This document shows positions 6,765-12,066 of a DNA stretch of 12,066 bases, in pieces (within the stretch, counting starts at the first letter, position 1; each line of letters opens with the position of its first letter). The notes beneath the pieces were generated by a model. The model did not search any database. It had not been told where the DNA came from and worked only from the letters and a program-made list of their open reading frames with translations. Source of the stretch: RGIG8748 sp045646525 (lineage in GTDB: Bacteria > Bacillota > Clostridia > UMGS1810); the NCBI GenBank assembly GCA_045646525.1, contig JAZRKX010000059.1, positions 1 through 12,066 of the forward strand. The letters run 5' to 3'. The position numbers were made by a program, and so were the translations under genes.

Positions 6765-7508
6765 ATGTCAGTTATTTCAATGAAGCAGTTGTTAGAAGCA
6801 GGTGTTCACTTCGGTCACCAGACAAGAAGATGGAATCCTAAGATGGGCGAGTATATCTATACCGAAAGAAACGGTATATATATCATCAATCTTCAGAAGA
6901 CAGTTAAGAAGATTGTAGAAGCTTACGATTTCATCAAGGAAGTTGCAGAGAGCGGCGAAAGCATTCTTTTTGTAGGTACCAAGAAACAGGCTCAGGATTC
7001 CATCAAGGAAGAGGCTGAAAGAGTTGGTATGTACTATGTAAATGCAAGATGGCTCGGCGGTATGCTCACCAACTTCAAGACAATCCAGAAGAGAATCGAA
7101 AGATTAAACCAGCTCAAGAAGATGGAAGAAGATGGTACATTCGACCTTCTTACCAAGAAAGAAGCTACAAAGCTTAAGCTCGAAATCGAAAAGCTCGAAA
7201 AATATCTTGGCGGTATCAAGGATATGAAGAAGCTCCCCGGCGCACTCTTCGTAGTTGACCCCAGAAAAGAAAAGATTGCTGTAGCAGAAGCTCACAAGCT
7301 CGGTATTCCCGTAGTAGCTATCGTAGATACAAACTGTGACCCTGACGAAGTAGATTATGTAATCCCCGGTAACGATGATGCTATAAGAGCAGTTAAGCTC
7401 ATAGCTTCCACAATGGCAAATGCTATTATCGAAGGTAACCAGGGCGAAGATGCTCTTCCCGTAGCAGAAGAAGCCAACGAAGAAGTACAGGAAGCAGACG
7501 CTGAATAA
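6765..7508 (+). CDS. rpsB: 30S ribosomal protein S2
   Basis: A 247-residue S2 starting MSVISMKQLLEAGVHFGHQ, the conserved N-terminus. Other family blocks are RRWNPKMGEYIYTERNGIYII, LFVGTKKQAQDSI, RWLGGMLTNFKTI, PGALFVVDPRKEKIAVAEA, and GIPVVAIVDTNCDPD followed by IPGNDDAIRA. The C-terminus is an acidic tail, as is common. S2 binds the 30S platform region near S1 and the anti-Shine-Dalgarno. I chose ATG 6765, six bases after GGAGGTG (6752-6758). A TTG in frame at 6750 would add five residues but would place the start inside that ribosome binding site. It is the first gene of the rpsB-tsf pair, with 22 bases between them and no terminator, an arrangement conserved in most bacteria. Confidence 0.98.
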   Translation: MSVISMKQLLEAGVHFGHQTRRWNPKMGEYIYTERNGIYIINLQKTVKKIVEAYDFIKEVAESGESILFVGTKKQAQDSIKEEAERVGMYYVNARWLGGMLTNFKTIQKRIERLNQLKKMEEDGTFDLLTKKEATKLKLEIEKLEKYLGGIKDMKKLPGALFVVDPRKEKIAVAEAHKLGIPVVAIVDTNCDPDEVDYVIPGNDDAIRAVKLIASTMANAIIEGNQGEDALPVAEEANEEVQEADAE

Positions 7509-7530
7509 TATATATACGGAGGTAATTGTC

Positions 7531-8415
7531 ATGGCTAATTTCACAGCACAGGACGTTAAAGATTTAAGAGAAAGAACCGGTTGCGGTATGATGGATTGTA
7601 AGAAAGCTCTTACAGAATCAGGCGGCGACGTAGAAAAGGCTATAGAATTCTTAAGAGAAAAGGGTCTCGCTGCTGCAGCTAAAAAAGCAGGCAGAATCGC
7701 AGCAGAAGGTCTTGTGGATGTATATGTAAATGCAGATGCAACTGTAGGTGCTGTTATCGAAGTCAACTCCGAAACAGACTTCGTTGCTAAGAATGCAGAA
7801 TTCAAGGAATTCGTTGCAAAGCTTGCTCAGATAGTTGCAGAAAAGAATCCTGCAGATGTAGATGCTCTTTGCGCTCTCACATACGAAGGTGACATGACTG
7901 TAGAAGCAACTCTTAAGGATAAGATTCTTACCATCGGTGAAAACATGAAGATAAGAAGATTCCAGAGATTCGAAGGCAAGGTTGCTGCATATGTACACGG
8001 CGGCGGAAGAATCGGCGTTCTTGCTAACATCGAGGGCGAAGATGTAAATGCTACTAAGGAAGTTTGCATGCACATTGCTGCTATCAATCCTCTCTATCTC
8101 TCTGAGGATGTAGTTCCTGCAGAAGATGTAGAAAAGGAAAAGAAGATTATCATAGCACAGATTAAGGAAGACCCCAAGAATGCTTCCAAGCCTGACAACA
8201 TCATCGAAAAGATGGTAGGCGGAAAAATCAACAAATTCTATGAGCAGAACTGCTTACTTCAGCAGGAATTCTGCGTAAACCCCGATTACAAGGTAGAAAA
8301 GTACCTTGCAGAAAAGGGAGTTAAGCTCGTAGACTTCGTAAGATTCGAAAAGGGCGAAGGTATCGAAAAGAGAGAAGATAACTTTGCAGATGAAGTTGCA
8401 AGCATGATTAAATAA
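7531..8415 (+). CDS. tsf: Translation elongation factor EF-Ts
   Basis: A 294-residue guanine nucleotide exchange factor that releases GDP from EF-Tu. The N-terminal UBA-like domain (about residues 1-50) shows the signature LRERTGCGMMDCKKALTESG, and the catalytic core has TDFVAKN at 82-88, the residues that disrupt the Mg site of EF-Tu. Later blocks include HIAAINPLYLS and a helical hairpin region near INKFYEQNCLLQQEFC. The ATG at 7531 follows GGAGGT (7518-7523) by seven bases. Co-transcribed with rpsB and closed by a strong terminator. The pyrH and frr genes that follow tsf in many bacteria are not present here. Codon use is similar to rpsB, as expected for highly expressed genes. Confidence 0.98.
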   Translation: MANFTAQDVKDLRERTGCGMMDCKKALTESGGDVEKAIEFLREKGLAAAAKKAGRIAAEGLVDVYVNADATVGAVIEVNSETDFVAKNAEFKEFVAKLAQIVAEKNPADVDALCALTYEGDMTVEATLKDKILTIGENMKIRRFQRFEGKVAAYVHGGGRIGVLANIEGEDVNATKEVCMHIAAINPLYLSEDVVPAEDVEKEKKIIIAQIKEDPKNASKPDNIIEKMVGGKINKFYEQNCLLQQEFCVNPDYKVEKYLAEKGVKLVDFVRFEKGEGIEKREDNFADEVASMIK

Positions 8416-8432
8416 TTTCATACAAAAGTTGG

Positions 8433-8466
8433 GCCCTTGCAGACATTGTATCTGCAGGGGCTTTTT
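8433..8466 (+). terminator. Intrinsic terminator of rpsB-tsf
   Basis: GCCCTTGCAGA (8433-8443) pairs with TCTGCAGGGGC (8451-8461) through 11 base pairs with one G-U, around a 7-nt loop. A run of five T residues follows directly (8462-8466) and then GTTT. This is a strong, GC-rich intrinsic terminator 17 bases after the tsf stop. Confidence 0.95.
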
Positions 8467-8468
8467 GT

Positions 8469-8497
8469 TTGACAAAATAAGACATTTTTGATAAACT
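8469..8497 (+). promoter_or_regulatory. Promoter of the phosphofructokinase gene
   Basis: A perfect -35 TTGACA (8469-8474) with a 17-base spacer leads to TAAACT (8492-8497), and TG at 8489-8490 forms an extended -10. The -35 box begins three bases after the end of the tsf terminator T-run. It implies a 5' leader of about 170 nt before pfkA. A weaker TATAAA lies at 8500-8505. Confidence 0.75.
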
Positions 8498-8526
8498 TGT
8501 ATAAAAGATATTGGCTTTTTTCTATA

Positions 8527-8572
8527 GTACATATTGTGCGGTTTATGCATGATTACAAAACCCACCTTGTAC
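8527..8572 (+). promoter_or_regulatory. Stem-loop in the pfkA 5' leader
   Basis: GTACA (8527-8531) pairs with TGTAC (8568-8572). Inside it, GTG (8536-8538) pairs with CAC (8563-8565), and after a bulged C, GGTTT (8540-8544) pairs with AAACC (8558-8562). The result is a bulged two-part stem with a 13-nt apical loop. It matches no riboswitch class that I recognise. The rest of the leader up to about 8660 is AT-rich. Confidence 0.4.
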
Positions 8573-8617
8573 GAAGCGGCGAAACAATAGCTCTTTAAAA
8601 ATTAAATTAATATTTTT

Positions 8618-8670
8618 CTCCTCTTTACTAAATAATAAATTAAGCACACAGAAGTCATTAAGAGGAGGAG
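8618..8670 (+). promoter_or_regulatory. Possible anti-Shine-Dalgarno pairing upstream of pfkA
   Basis: CTCCTCTT (8618-8625) is the exact complement of AAGAGGAG (8660-8667), which forms most of the pfkA ribosome binding site AAGAGGAGGAG (8660-8670). If paired, a loop of 34 AT-rich bases is closed and the ribosome binding site is hidden. A shifted register, CTCCTC with GAGGAG at 8665-8670, is also possible. Translational control is inferred from the complementarity alone. Confidence 0.45.
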
Positions 8671-8675
8671 TTTAT

Positions 8676-9860
8676 ATGACTATTAAAAAAATCGGTATTT
8701 TAACAGGCGGCGGAGATTGTCCGGGTCTTAATGCGGTAATAGCTTCCGTAGTTAAAACAGCAGTTAATAAATACGGTATTGAGGTAGTTGGTATCAAAAA
8801 CGGCTACAGGGGTCTTTTCCTTGGAGAAAGTCAGATTATGCCCTTAAATGCCGAAACGGTAAGTGATATCATAGACGATGGCGGCACCATCCTTTATAAC
8901 TCCAACAAGGACAATCTTTTTAAATATCCCAGACGCGATGTAACCGGAATCATAAAAGGTGATGACGGCAAACCCATCTATGACAATCTTTCAAATGTTG
9001 CGGTAGATAATCTCAAAAAACTTGGTATAGACGCTCTTGTTATTATAGGAGGAGACGGAACTCTTACATCGGGAAGAGATTTTGCAAGACTCGGTGTTCC
9101 CGTAATAGGTGTGCCTAAAACCATAGATAACGACCTTAATTCCACAGACAGAACATTCGGATTCGATACTGCCGTTTGCCGTTGTGTAGAGGCTACAACA
9201 AGTATTAATACAACGGGACTTGCTCATCACAGGGTTATGGTCATAGAAGTTATGGGCAGAGCCGCAGGTCATATAGCTCTTCATGCAGGTATTGCAACAG
9301 GTGCGGATGTTGTGCTCATACCCGAGATAGCCTACGATATAAATAATGTTGCCCGCAAAGCAAAGGAAGCTCTAAAGGGCGAAAGACAATACTGTCTTAT
9401 AGTTGTAGCCGAGGGCATATCTTCGCCAAAGGGTGACAAAACAGGGGTTAAGACCGACCTTTCTCCCGATGGCTTTAAATTCAAGGGTGCAGGAGAAGCA
9501 ATAGCAAGTGCCGTTCAGGAAATTTTGAATAACAACAGAGACGAAAACGGTTATGCAATAAGCGAAACCATAATGGATGTAGAGGCAAGATGCTCCGTTT
9601 TGGGACACGTTCAGCGTGGAGGCTCTCCTACGGCATACGACAGAATTTTGTGCTCCAGATACGGCAAAAAAGCTGTAGAAGCTCTGCTTAGCGGAAACCA
9701 CGCACACATGGTTGCATTAAGAGGCTCCACTCTTGTTACCGTTCCTCTCGAAGAGGTTATACCGACCGATGATATGGATTCCAACTTCCGTCCTGTGGAT
9801 GTAAATGGTGAGTTTGTGGAGCTAGCAAGAACTCTCGGAATTTCTTTTGGTGATAAATAG
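8676..9860 (+). CDS. pfkA: 6-phosphofructokinase (PfkA family, long form)
   Basis: A 394-residue PfkA-family enzyme that phosphorylates fructose 6-phosphate to fructose 1,6-bisphosphate. It shows the nucleotide loop ILTGGGDCPGLNAVI (residues 8-22), IIGGDGTLTSG with GGDGT at 125-129, PKTIDND at 147-153 with Asp151 as the catalytic base, MGRAAGHIALHAG, and GHVQRGGSPTAYDR near residue 315. It is about 75 residues longer than the short E. coli and Bacillus enzymes. Gly128 (E. coli Gly104 position) points to ATP as donor, while Lys148 (E. coli Gly124 position) is typical of PPi enzymes, so this belongs to the mixed long group. ATP use is the better guess from the Gly. It has its own promoter, a long leader, and a strong GGAGG at 8664-8668. 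No terminator is visible before pgm. Confidence 0.94.
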   Translation: MTIKKIGILTGGGDCPGLNAVIASVVKTAVNKYGIEVVGIKNGYRGLFLGESQIMPLNAETVSDIIDDGGTILYNSNKDNLFKYPRRDVTGIIKGDDGKPIYDNLSNVAVDNLKKLGIDALVIIGGDGTLTSGRDFARLGVPVIGVPKTIDNDLNSTDRTFGFDTAVCRCVEATTSINTTGLAHHRVMVIEVMGRAAGHIALHAGIATGADVVLIPEIAYDINNVARKAKEALKGERQYCLIVVAEGISSPKGDKTGVKTDLSPDGFKFKGAGEAIASAVQEILNNNRDENGYAISETIMDVEARCSVLGHVQRGGSPTAYDRILCSRYGKKAVEALLSGNHAHMVALRGSTLVTVPLEEVIPTDDMDSNFRPVDVNGEFVELARTLGISFGDK

Positions 9861-9880
9861 TCTATTCGACTAAAAGTGCA

Positions 9881-9909
9881 TTGCATTATAACTCAAGATG
9901 ATTTATAAT
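9881..9909 (+). promoter_or_regulatory. Promoter of the phosphohexomutase gene
   Basis: TTGCAT (9881-9886), 17-base spacer, TATAAT (9904-9909). The -10 is perfect and the -35 matches four of six bases. It has no extended -10 TG. The hexamers and spacing are identical to those of the rpmE promoter. Its position rules out the upstream ATG at 9898 as the usual start of pgm, because that codon would lie upstream of the transcript. Confidence 0.8.
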
Positions 9910-9939
9910 AGTGTTAAACTATTTAAGGAGGCAGACAGC

Positions 9940-11664
9940 ATGGAAAACTATATGGATATATACAAAAACTGGTGCACAAATGATTTAGTAGATGCTCAGA
10001 CAAAAAGTGAGCTTTCCAATCTTGATGATGCTCAAATCAAAGAGCGATTTTACAAAGAACTCGACTTTGGAACAGCAGGATTAAGAGGCATTATTGCCGC
10101 AGGACCAAACTGCATGAATATATACACAGTCCGCAAGGCTACACAGGGACTTTGCGAGGATATATTAAATGAGGATAAAGCCCTTGCAAGAAAAGGTGTT
10201 GTAATAGCTTATGATTCAAGACACAAATCCTACGAATTTGCCCTGGAGAGTGCAAAGGTGCTTGCCGCCAACGGAATAAAGGCATATCTTTTCGACGAGC
10301 TTCGTCCTACCCCCGAGCTTTCGTTTGCGGTGCGTTATCTTGGCTGCGCAAGGGGTATTATGATTACTGCAAGCCACAATCCAAAGGAGTACAATGGATA
10401 TAAAGCATATGGAAAAGACGGCGGACAGCTTCCGCCCGAATCTGCCGATTATGTGGCTTCTATCATAGGCAAGATAGATACCTTTACAGGTGTTAAGGTG
10501 ATGGAAGAGACCGAGGCAAAAGAAAAAGGTCTTATAGAGATTGTAGGAAGCGGGGTAGACAGTGCATACTACGAAAGCGTGCTTAGTCAGTCCATAAACA
10601 GCGAGTCAGTATCTGCGTTTGGTGACGATTTCAAGGTAATATATTCGCCATTCCACGGTACAGGCAATAAGCCCGTAAGAGAAATTCTTAAGAGGATAGG
10701 ATGTAAAAATGTCCGCGTGGTAAAAGAGCAGGAGCTTCCCGACCCCGATTTTTCTACTGTTAAATCCCCCAATCCTGAGGATAAAGAGGGTTTTAGTATT
10801 GCTATAGAAATGGCAAATAAGGACAGCGCAGATATTATCTTTGCCACCGACCCCGATGGAGACAGAATAGGCGTTATAGTAAAGGACAACAGCGGTGAGT
10901 ACTTGAGCCTTACAGGAAATCAGATAGGAGTGCTTCTCAGCGAATTTATAATGCGAAACAAAAAGCTAAAAGGCACACTCCCCAAAAACGGCGCAATTAT
11001 AAAAACCATAGTTACAACAGACATGGTAAAGGCTGTTGCCGCCGATTACGGTATCAAAATATATGATGTTCTTACAGGTTTTAAGTTTATAGGCGAAAAG
11101 ATAAAGCAGTTTGAAGAGGGTACTCTCGATAACGAGTATGTATTCGGCTTTGAAGAAAGCTACGGATATCTCTCGGGCACATATTGCCGCGATAAAGATG
11201 CTGTAGTTGCCGCAATGCTTGTAACCGAGATGGCGGCAGACTATAAGACCAAGGGAATGACCCTTTATGACGGCCTTATGGAGCTTTACAAAAGATACGG
11301 CTTCTACATAGAGGATTTAAAGACATATGCATTTTCGGGAATTGACGGCATAGAAAAGATGAAATCCATTATGGATAAGCTACGCTCAAATCCGCCTTCA
11401 GCTATTGCGGGTATGAAAGTGGAAAAAATCTGGGATGTGTCAAAGAATATCAAGATAAATAAATTGGACGGGGCAGAGGAAGAGCTTGGTCTTCCCAAAT
11501 CCAATGTTCTCAAATTCGAACTGGAGAACAATTCATGGATAGCAGTGAGACCCTCGGGAACAGAGCCGAAAATAAAGTTCTATTTTGCGGTTAAGGCAGA
11601 ATGTATTGATGCTGCAAGAGCTAAAATACAGGAATGTATGAAAGAAATGGAAAATTTAATGTAA
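9940..11664 (+). CDS. Alpha-D-phosphohexomutase, phosphoglucomutase type (PGM2-like)
   Basis: A 574-residue enzyme of the alpha-D-phosphohexomutase superfamily. The four landmark regions are present: the phosphoserine loop ITASHNPKEYNGYKAYG with catalytic Ser145, the Mg-binding DPDGD at 304-308, the sugar-binding loop EESYGYL from 405, and the phosphate-binding loop RPSGTEPK at 537-544. The length and the N-terminal LDFGTAGLRG region fit the PGM2/PgcA-like phosphoglucomutases of Firmicutes (glucose 1-phosphate to glucose 6-phosphate); phosphomannomutase or phosphopentomutase activity cannot be excluded. I chose the ATG at 9940, eight bases after AAGGAGG (9925-9931), because a promoter overlaps the longer frame that begins at 9898. 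Next to pfkA it links glycogen or cell-wall sugar supply to glycolysis. No terminator is visible after it. Confidence 0.93.
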   Translation: MENYMDIYKNWCTNDLVDAQTKSELSNLDDAQIKERFYKELDFGTAGLRGIIAAGPNCMNIYTVRKATQGLCEDILNEDKALARKGVVIAYDSRHKSYEFALESAKVLAANGIKAYLFDELRPTPELSFAVRYLGCARGIMITASHNPKEYNGYKAYGKDGGQLPPESADYVASIIGKIDTFTGVKVMEETEAKEKGLIEIVGSGVDSAYYESVLSQSINSESVSAFGDDFKVIYSPFHGTGNKPVREILKRIGCKNVRVVKEQELPDPDFSTVKSPNPEDKEGFSIAIEMANKDSADIIFATDPDGDRIGVIVKDNSGEYLSLTGNQIGVLLSEFIMRNKKLKGTLPKNGAIIKTIVTTDMVKAVAADYGIKIYDVLTGFKFIGEKIKQFEEGTLDNEYVFGFEESYGYLSGTYCRDKDAVVAAMLVTEMAADYKTKGMTLYDGLMELYKRYGFYIEDLKTYAFSGIDGIEKMKSIMDKLRSNPPSAIAGMKVEKIWDVSKNIKINKLDGAEEELGLPKSNVLKFELENNSWIAVRPSGTEPKIKFYFAVKAECIDAARAKIQECMKEMENLM

Positions 11665-11681
11665 TTTAGTAAAAATAATGC

Positions 11682-11710
11682 TTGCATTTTGGAAAAAGCT
11701 GTGTTATAAT
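11682..11710 (+). promoter_or_regulatory. Promoter of rpmE
   Basis: TTGCAT (11682-11687), 17-base spacer, perfect TATAAT (11705-11710), with an extended -10 TG at 11702-11703. It begins 18 bases after the pgm stop, so rpmE has its own start site with a leader of about 40 nt. Confidence 0.87.
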
Positions 11711-11755
11711 GGTTTAGTCATAAAATGAGAAATAATGAAGCAGAGGTGAACATAA

Positions 11756-11959
11756 ATGAAACAGGGTATACATCCCGATTACAAACCCACAGTAATCAAG
11801 TGTGCTTGCGGTGCTACTTTTGAAACAGGTTCAACTAAAGAAAATATCAATGTTGAAATCTGCTCCAAGTGTCATCCTTTCTACACAGGTAAGCAGAAGC
11901 TTGTAGATACAGGCGGCAGAATCGATAAGTTCAAAAAGAAGTTCGGAATGGACAAATAA
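11756..11959 (+). CDS. rpmE: 50S ribosomal protein L31, zinc-binding type
   Basis: A 67-residue L31. It opens MKQGIHPDYKPTVIKCACG, the family N-terminus, and contains CSKCHPFYTGKQKLVDTGGR. Cysteines at 16, 18, 36 and 39 make the zinc-holding set of the C+ paralogue, as opposed to the zinc-free form that cells switch to under zinc shortage. L31 spans the central protuberance and bridges to the 30S head. The ATG follows AGAGGTGA (11742-11749). It has its own promoter and a strong terminator, so it is a single-gene unit. I see no zinc-uptake-regulator site upstream, which is expected for the zinc-replete form. Confidence 0.98.
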   Translation: MKQGIHPDYKPTVIKCACGATFETGSTKENINVEICSKCHPFYTGKQKLVDTGGRIDKFKKKFGMDK

Positions 11960-11968
11960 TGAATTTTT

Positions 11969-11995
11969 AAACCCCTTCACATCCGAAGGGGTTTT
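11969..11995 (+). terminator. Intrinsic terminator after rpmE
   Basis: AAACCCCTTC (11969-11978) pairs with GAAGGGGTTT (11985-11994) around a 6-nt loop. The T-run starts in the stem (11992-11995), is broken by CGA, and continues with TTTT. It separates rpmE from the next gene. Confidence 0.92.
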
Positions 11996-12019
11996 CGATT
12001 TTGAAAGGATTGAGTTATT

Positions 12020-12066
12020 ATGAACGCGAGAGAAGATTTAAGAAACATAGCAATTATAGCCCATGT
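12020..12066 (+). CDS. typA: TypA/BipA-like translational GTPase, first 15 codons
   Basis: The open frame from ATG 12020 reads MNAREDLRNIAIIAH and then runs off the window edge. The REDLRNIAIIAH(V) string is the start of the G1 region of TypA/BipA, where it continues into DHGKTT. Other GTPases of this class (LepA, EF-G) share the IAHxDHGK part, but their preceding residues usually differ. AAAGGAT (12004-12010) is an acceptable ribosome binding site. No separate promoter is obvious between the rpmE terminator and this start. TypA is a ribosome-associated GTPase linked to stress and cold growth. Confidence 0.75.
   Translation, partial: MNAREDLRNIAIIAH

Noticed and set aside
7104..7805. 233-codon open frame on the minus strand across rpsB and tsf
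   Set aside because: It overlaps two essential, highly conserved genes and the translation is low-complexity (Ser, Phe, Tyr, Cys runs). It is a shadow.
9858..9872. Short inverted repeat TAGTC/GACTA at the pfkA stop codon as a terminator
   Set aside because: The stem is only five base pairs and AT-rich, with no T-run after it.
9898..9939. Upstream ATG extending the phosphohexomutase by 14 residues
   Set aside because: A perfect TATAAT at 9904-9909 overlaps it, so a transcript from that promoter would start downstream. The ATG at 9940 has a strong AAGGAGG.
1..12066. Mobile element, phage, CRISPR array, toxin-antitoxin or defence system
   Set aside because: All recognised genes are core housekeeping genes on one strand, with no transposase, integrase, tandem direct repeats or unusual composition.

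Overview
The window looks like core chromosome from an anaerobic Clostridia-type Firmicute (Lachnospiraceae or Oscillospiraceae-like; the rank is inferred). The evidence is the hemW-hrcA-grpE-dnaK-dnaJ order under a CIRCE operator, strong GGAGG-type ribosome binding sites, sigma-A-type promoters, AGA-rich arginine codons and moderate-to-low GC by eye. All real genes are on the + strand. I see no insertion sequence, prophage, CRISPR array, tRNA or rRNA. I found no convincing undescribed multi-gene system; the less ordinary signals are in the leaders and spacers.

Region 1 (1-5413) is heat shock. The 3' part of hemW is followed by an hrcA promoter carrying a perfect 11-bp palindrome and a perfect CIRCE element, then hrcA, grpE, dnaK and dnaJ. 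HrcA represses the operon. GrpE, DnaK and DnaJ form the Hsp70 folding machine, and GroE normally feeds back on HrcA. A 13-bp hairpin separates dnaK from dnaJ.

Region 2 (5414-6618) holds a separately promoted PfkB/ribokinase-family kinase of unknown substrate, where many Firmicutes have prmA. It ends in an AT-rich terminator hairpin.

Region 3 (6611-8466) is the rpsB-tsf operon (ribosomal protein S2 and EF-Ts), with a structured leader and a strong terminator. The pyrH-frr genes that often follow tsf are absent here.

Region 4 (8469-11664) is central carbon metabolism. It contains a long 6-phosphofructokinase with a structured 5' leader of about 170 nt, and an alpha-phosphohexomutase of the PGM2-like class with its own promoter. 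Region 5 (11665-12066) has rpmE (zinc-type L31) with its own promoter and terminator, then the first codons of a typA/bipA-like translational GTPase running off the end.

Five of the six promoters I can propose carry an extended -10 TG dinucleotide. The pgm and rpmE promoters have identical hexamers and spacing.
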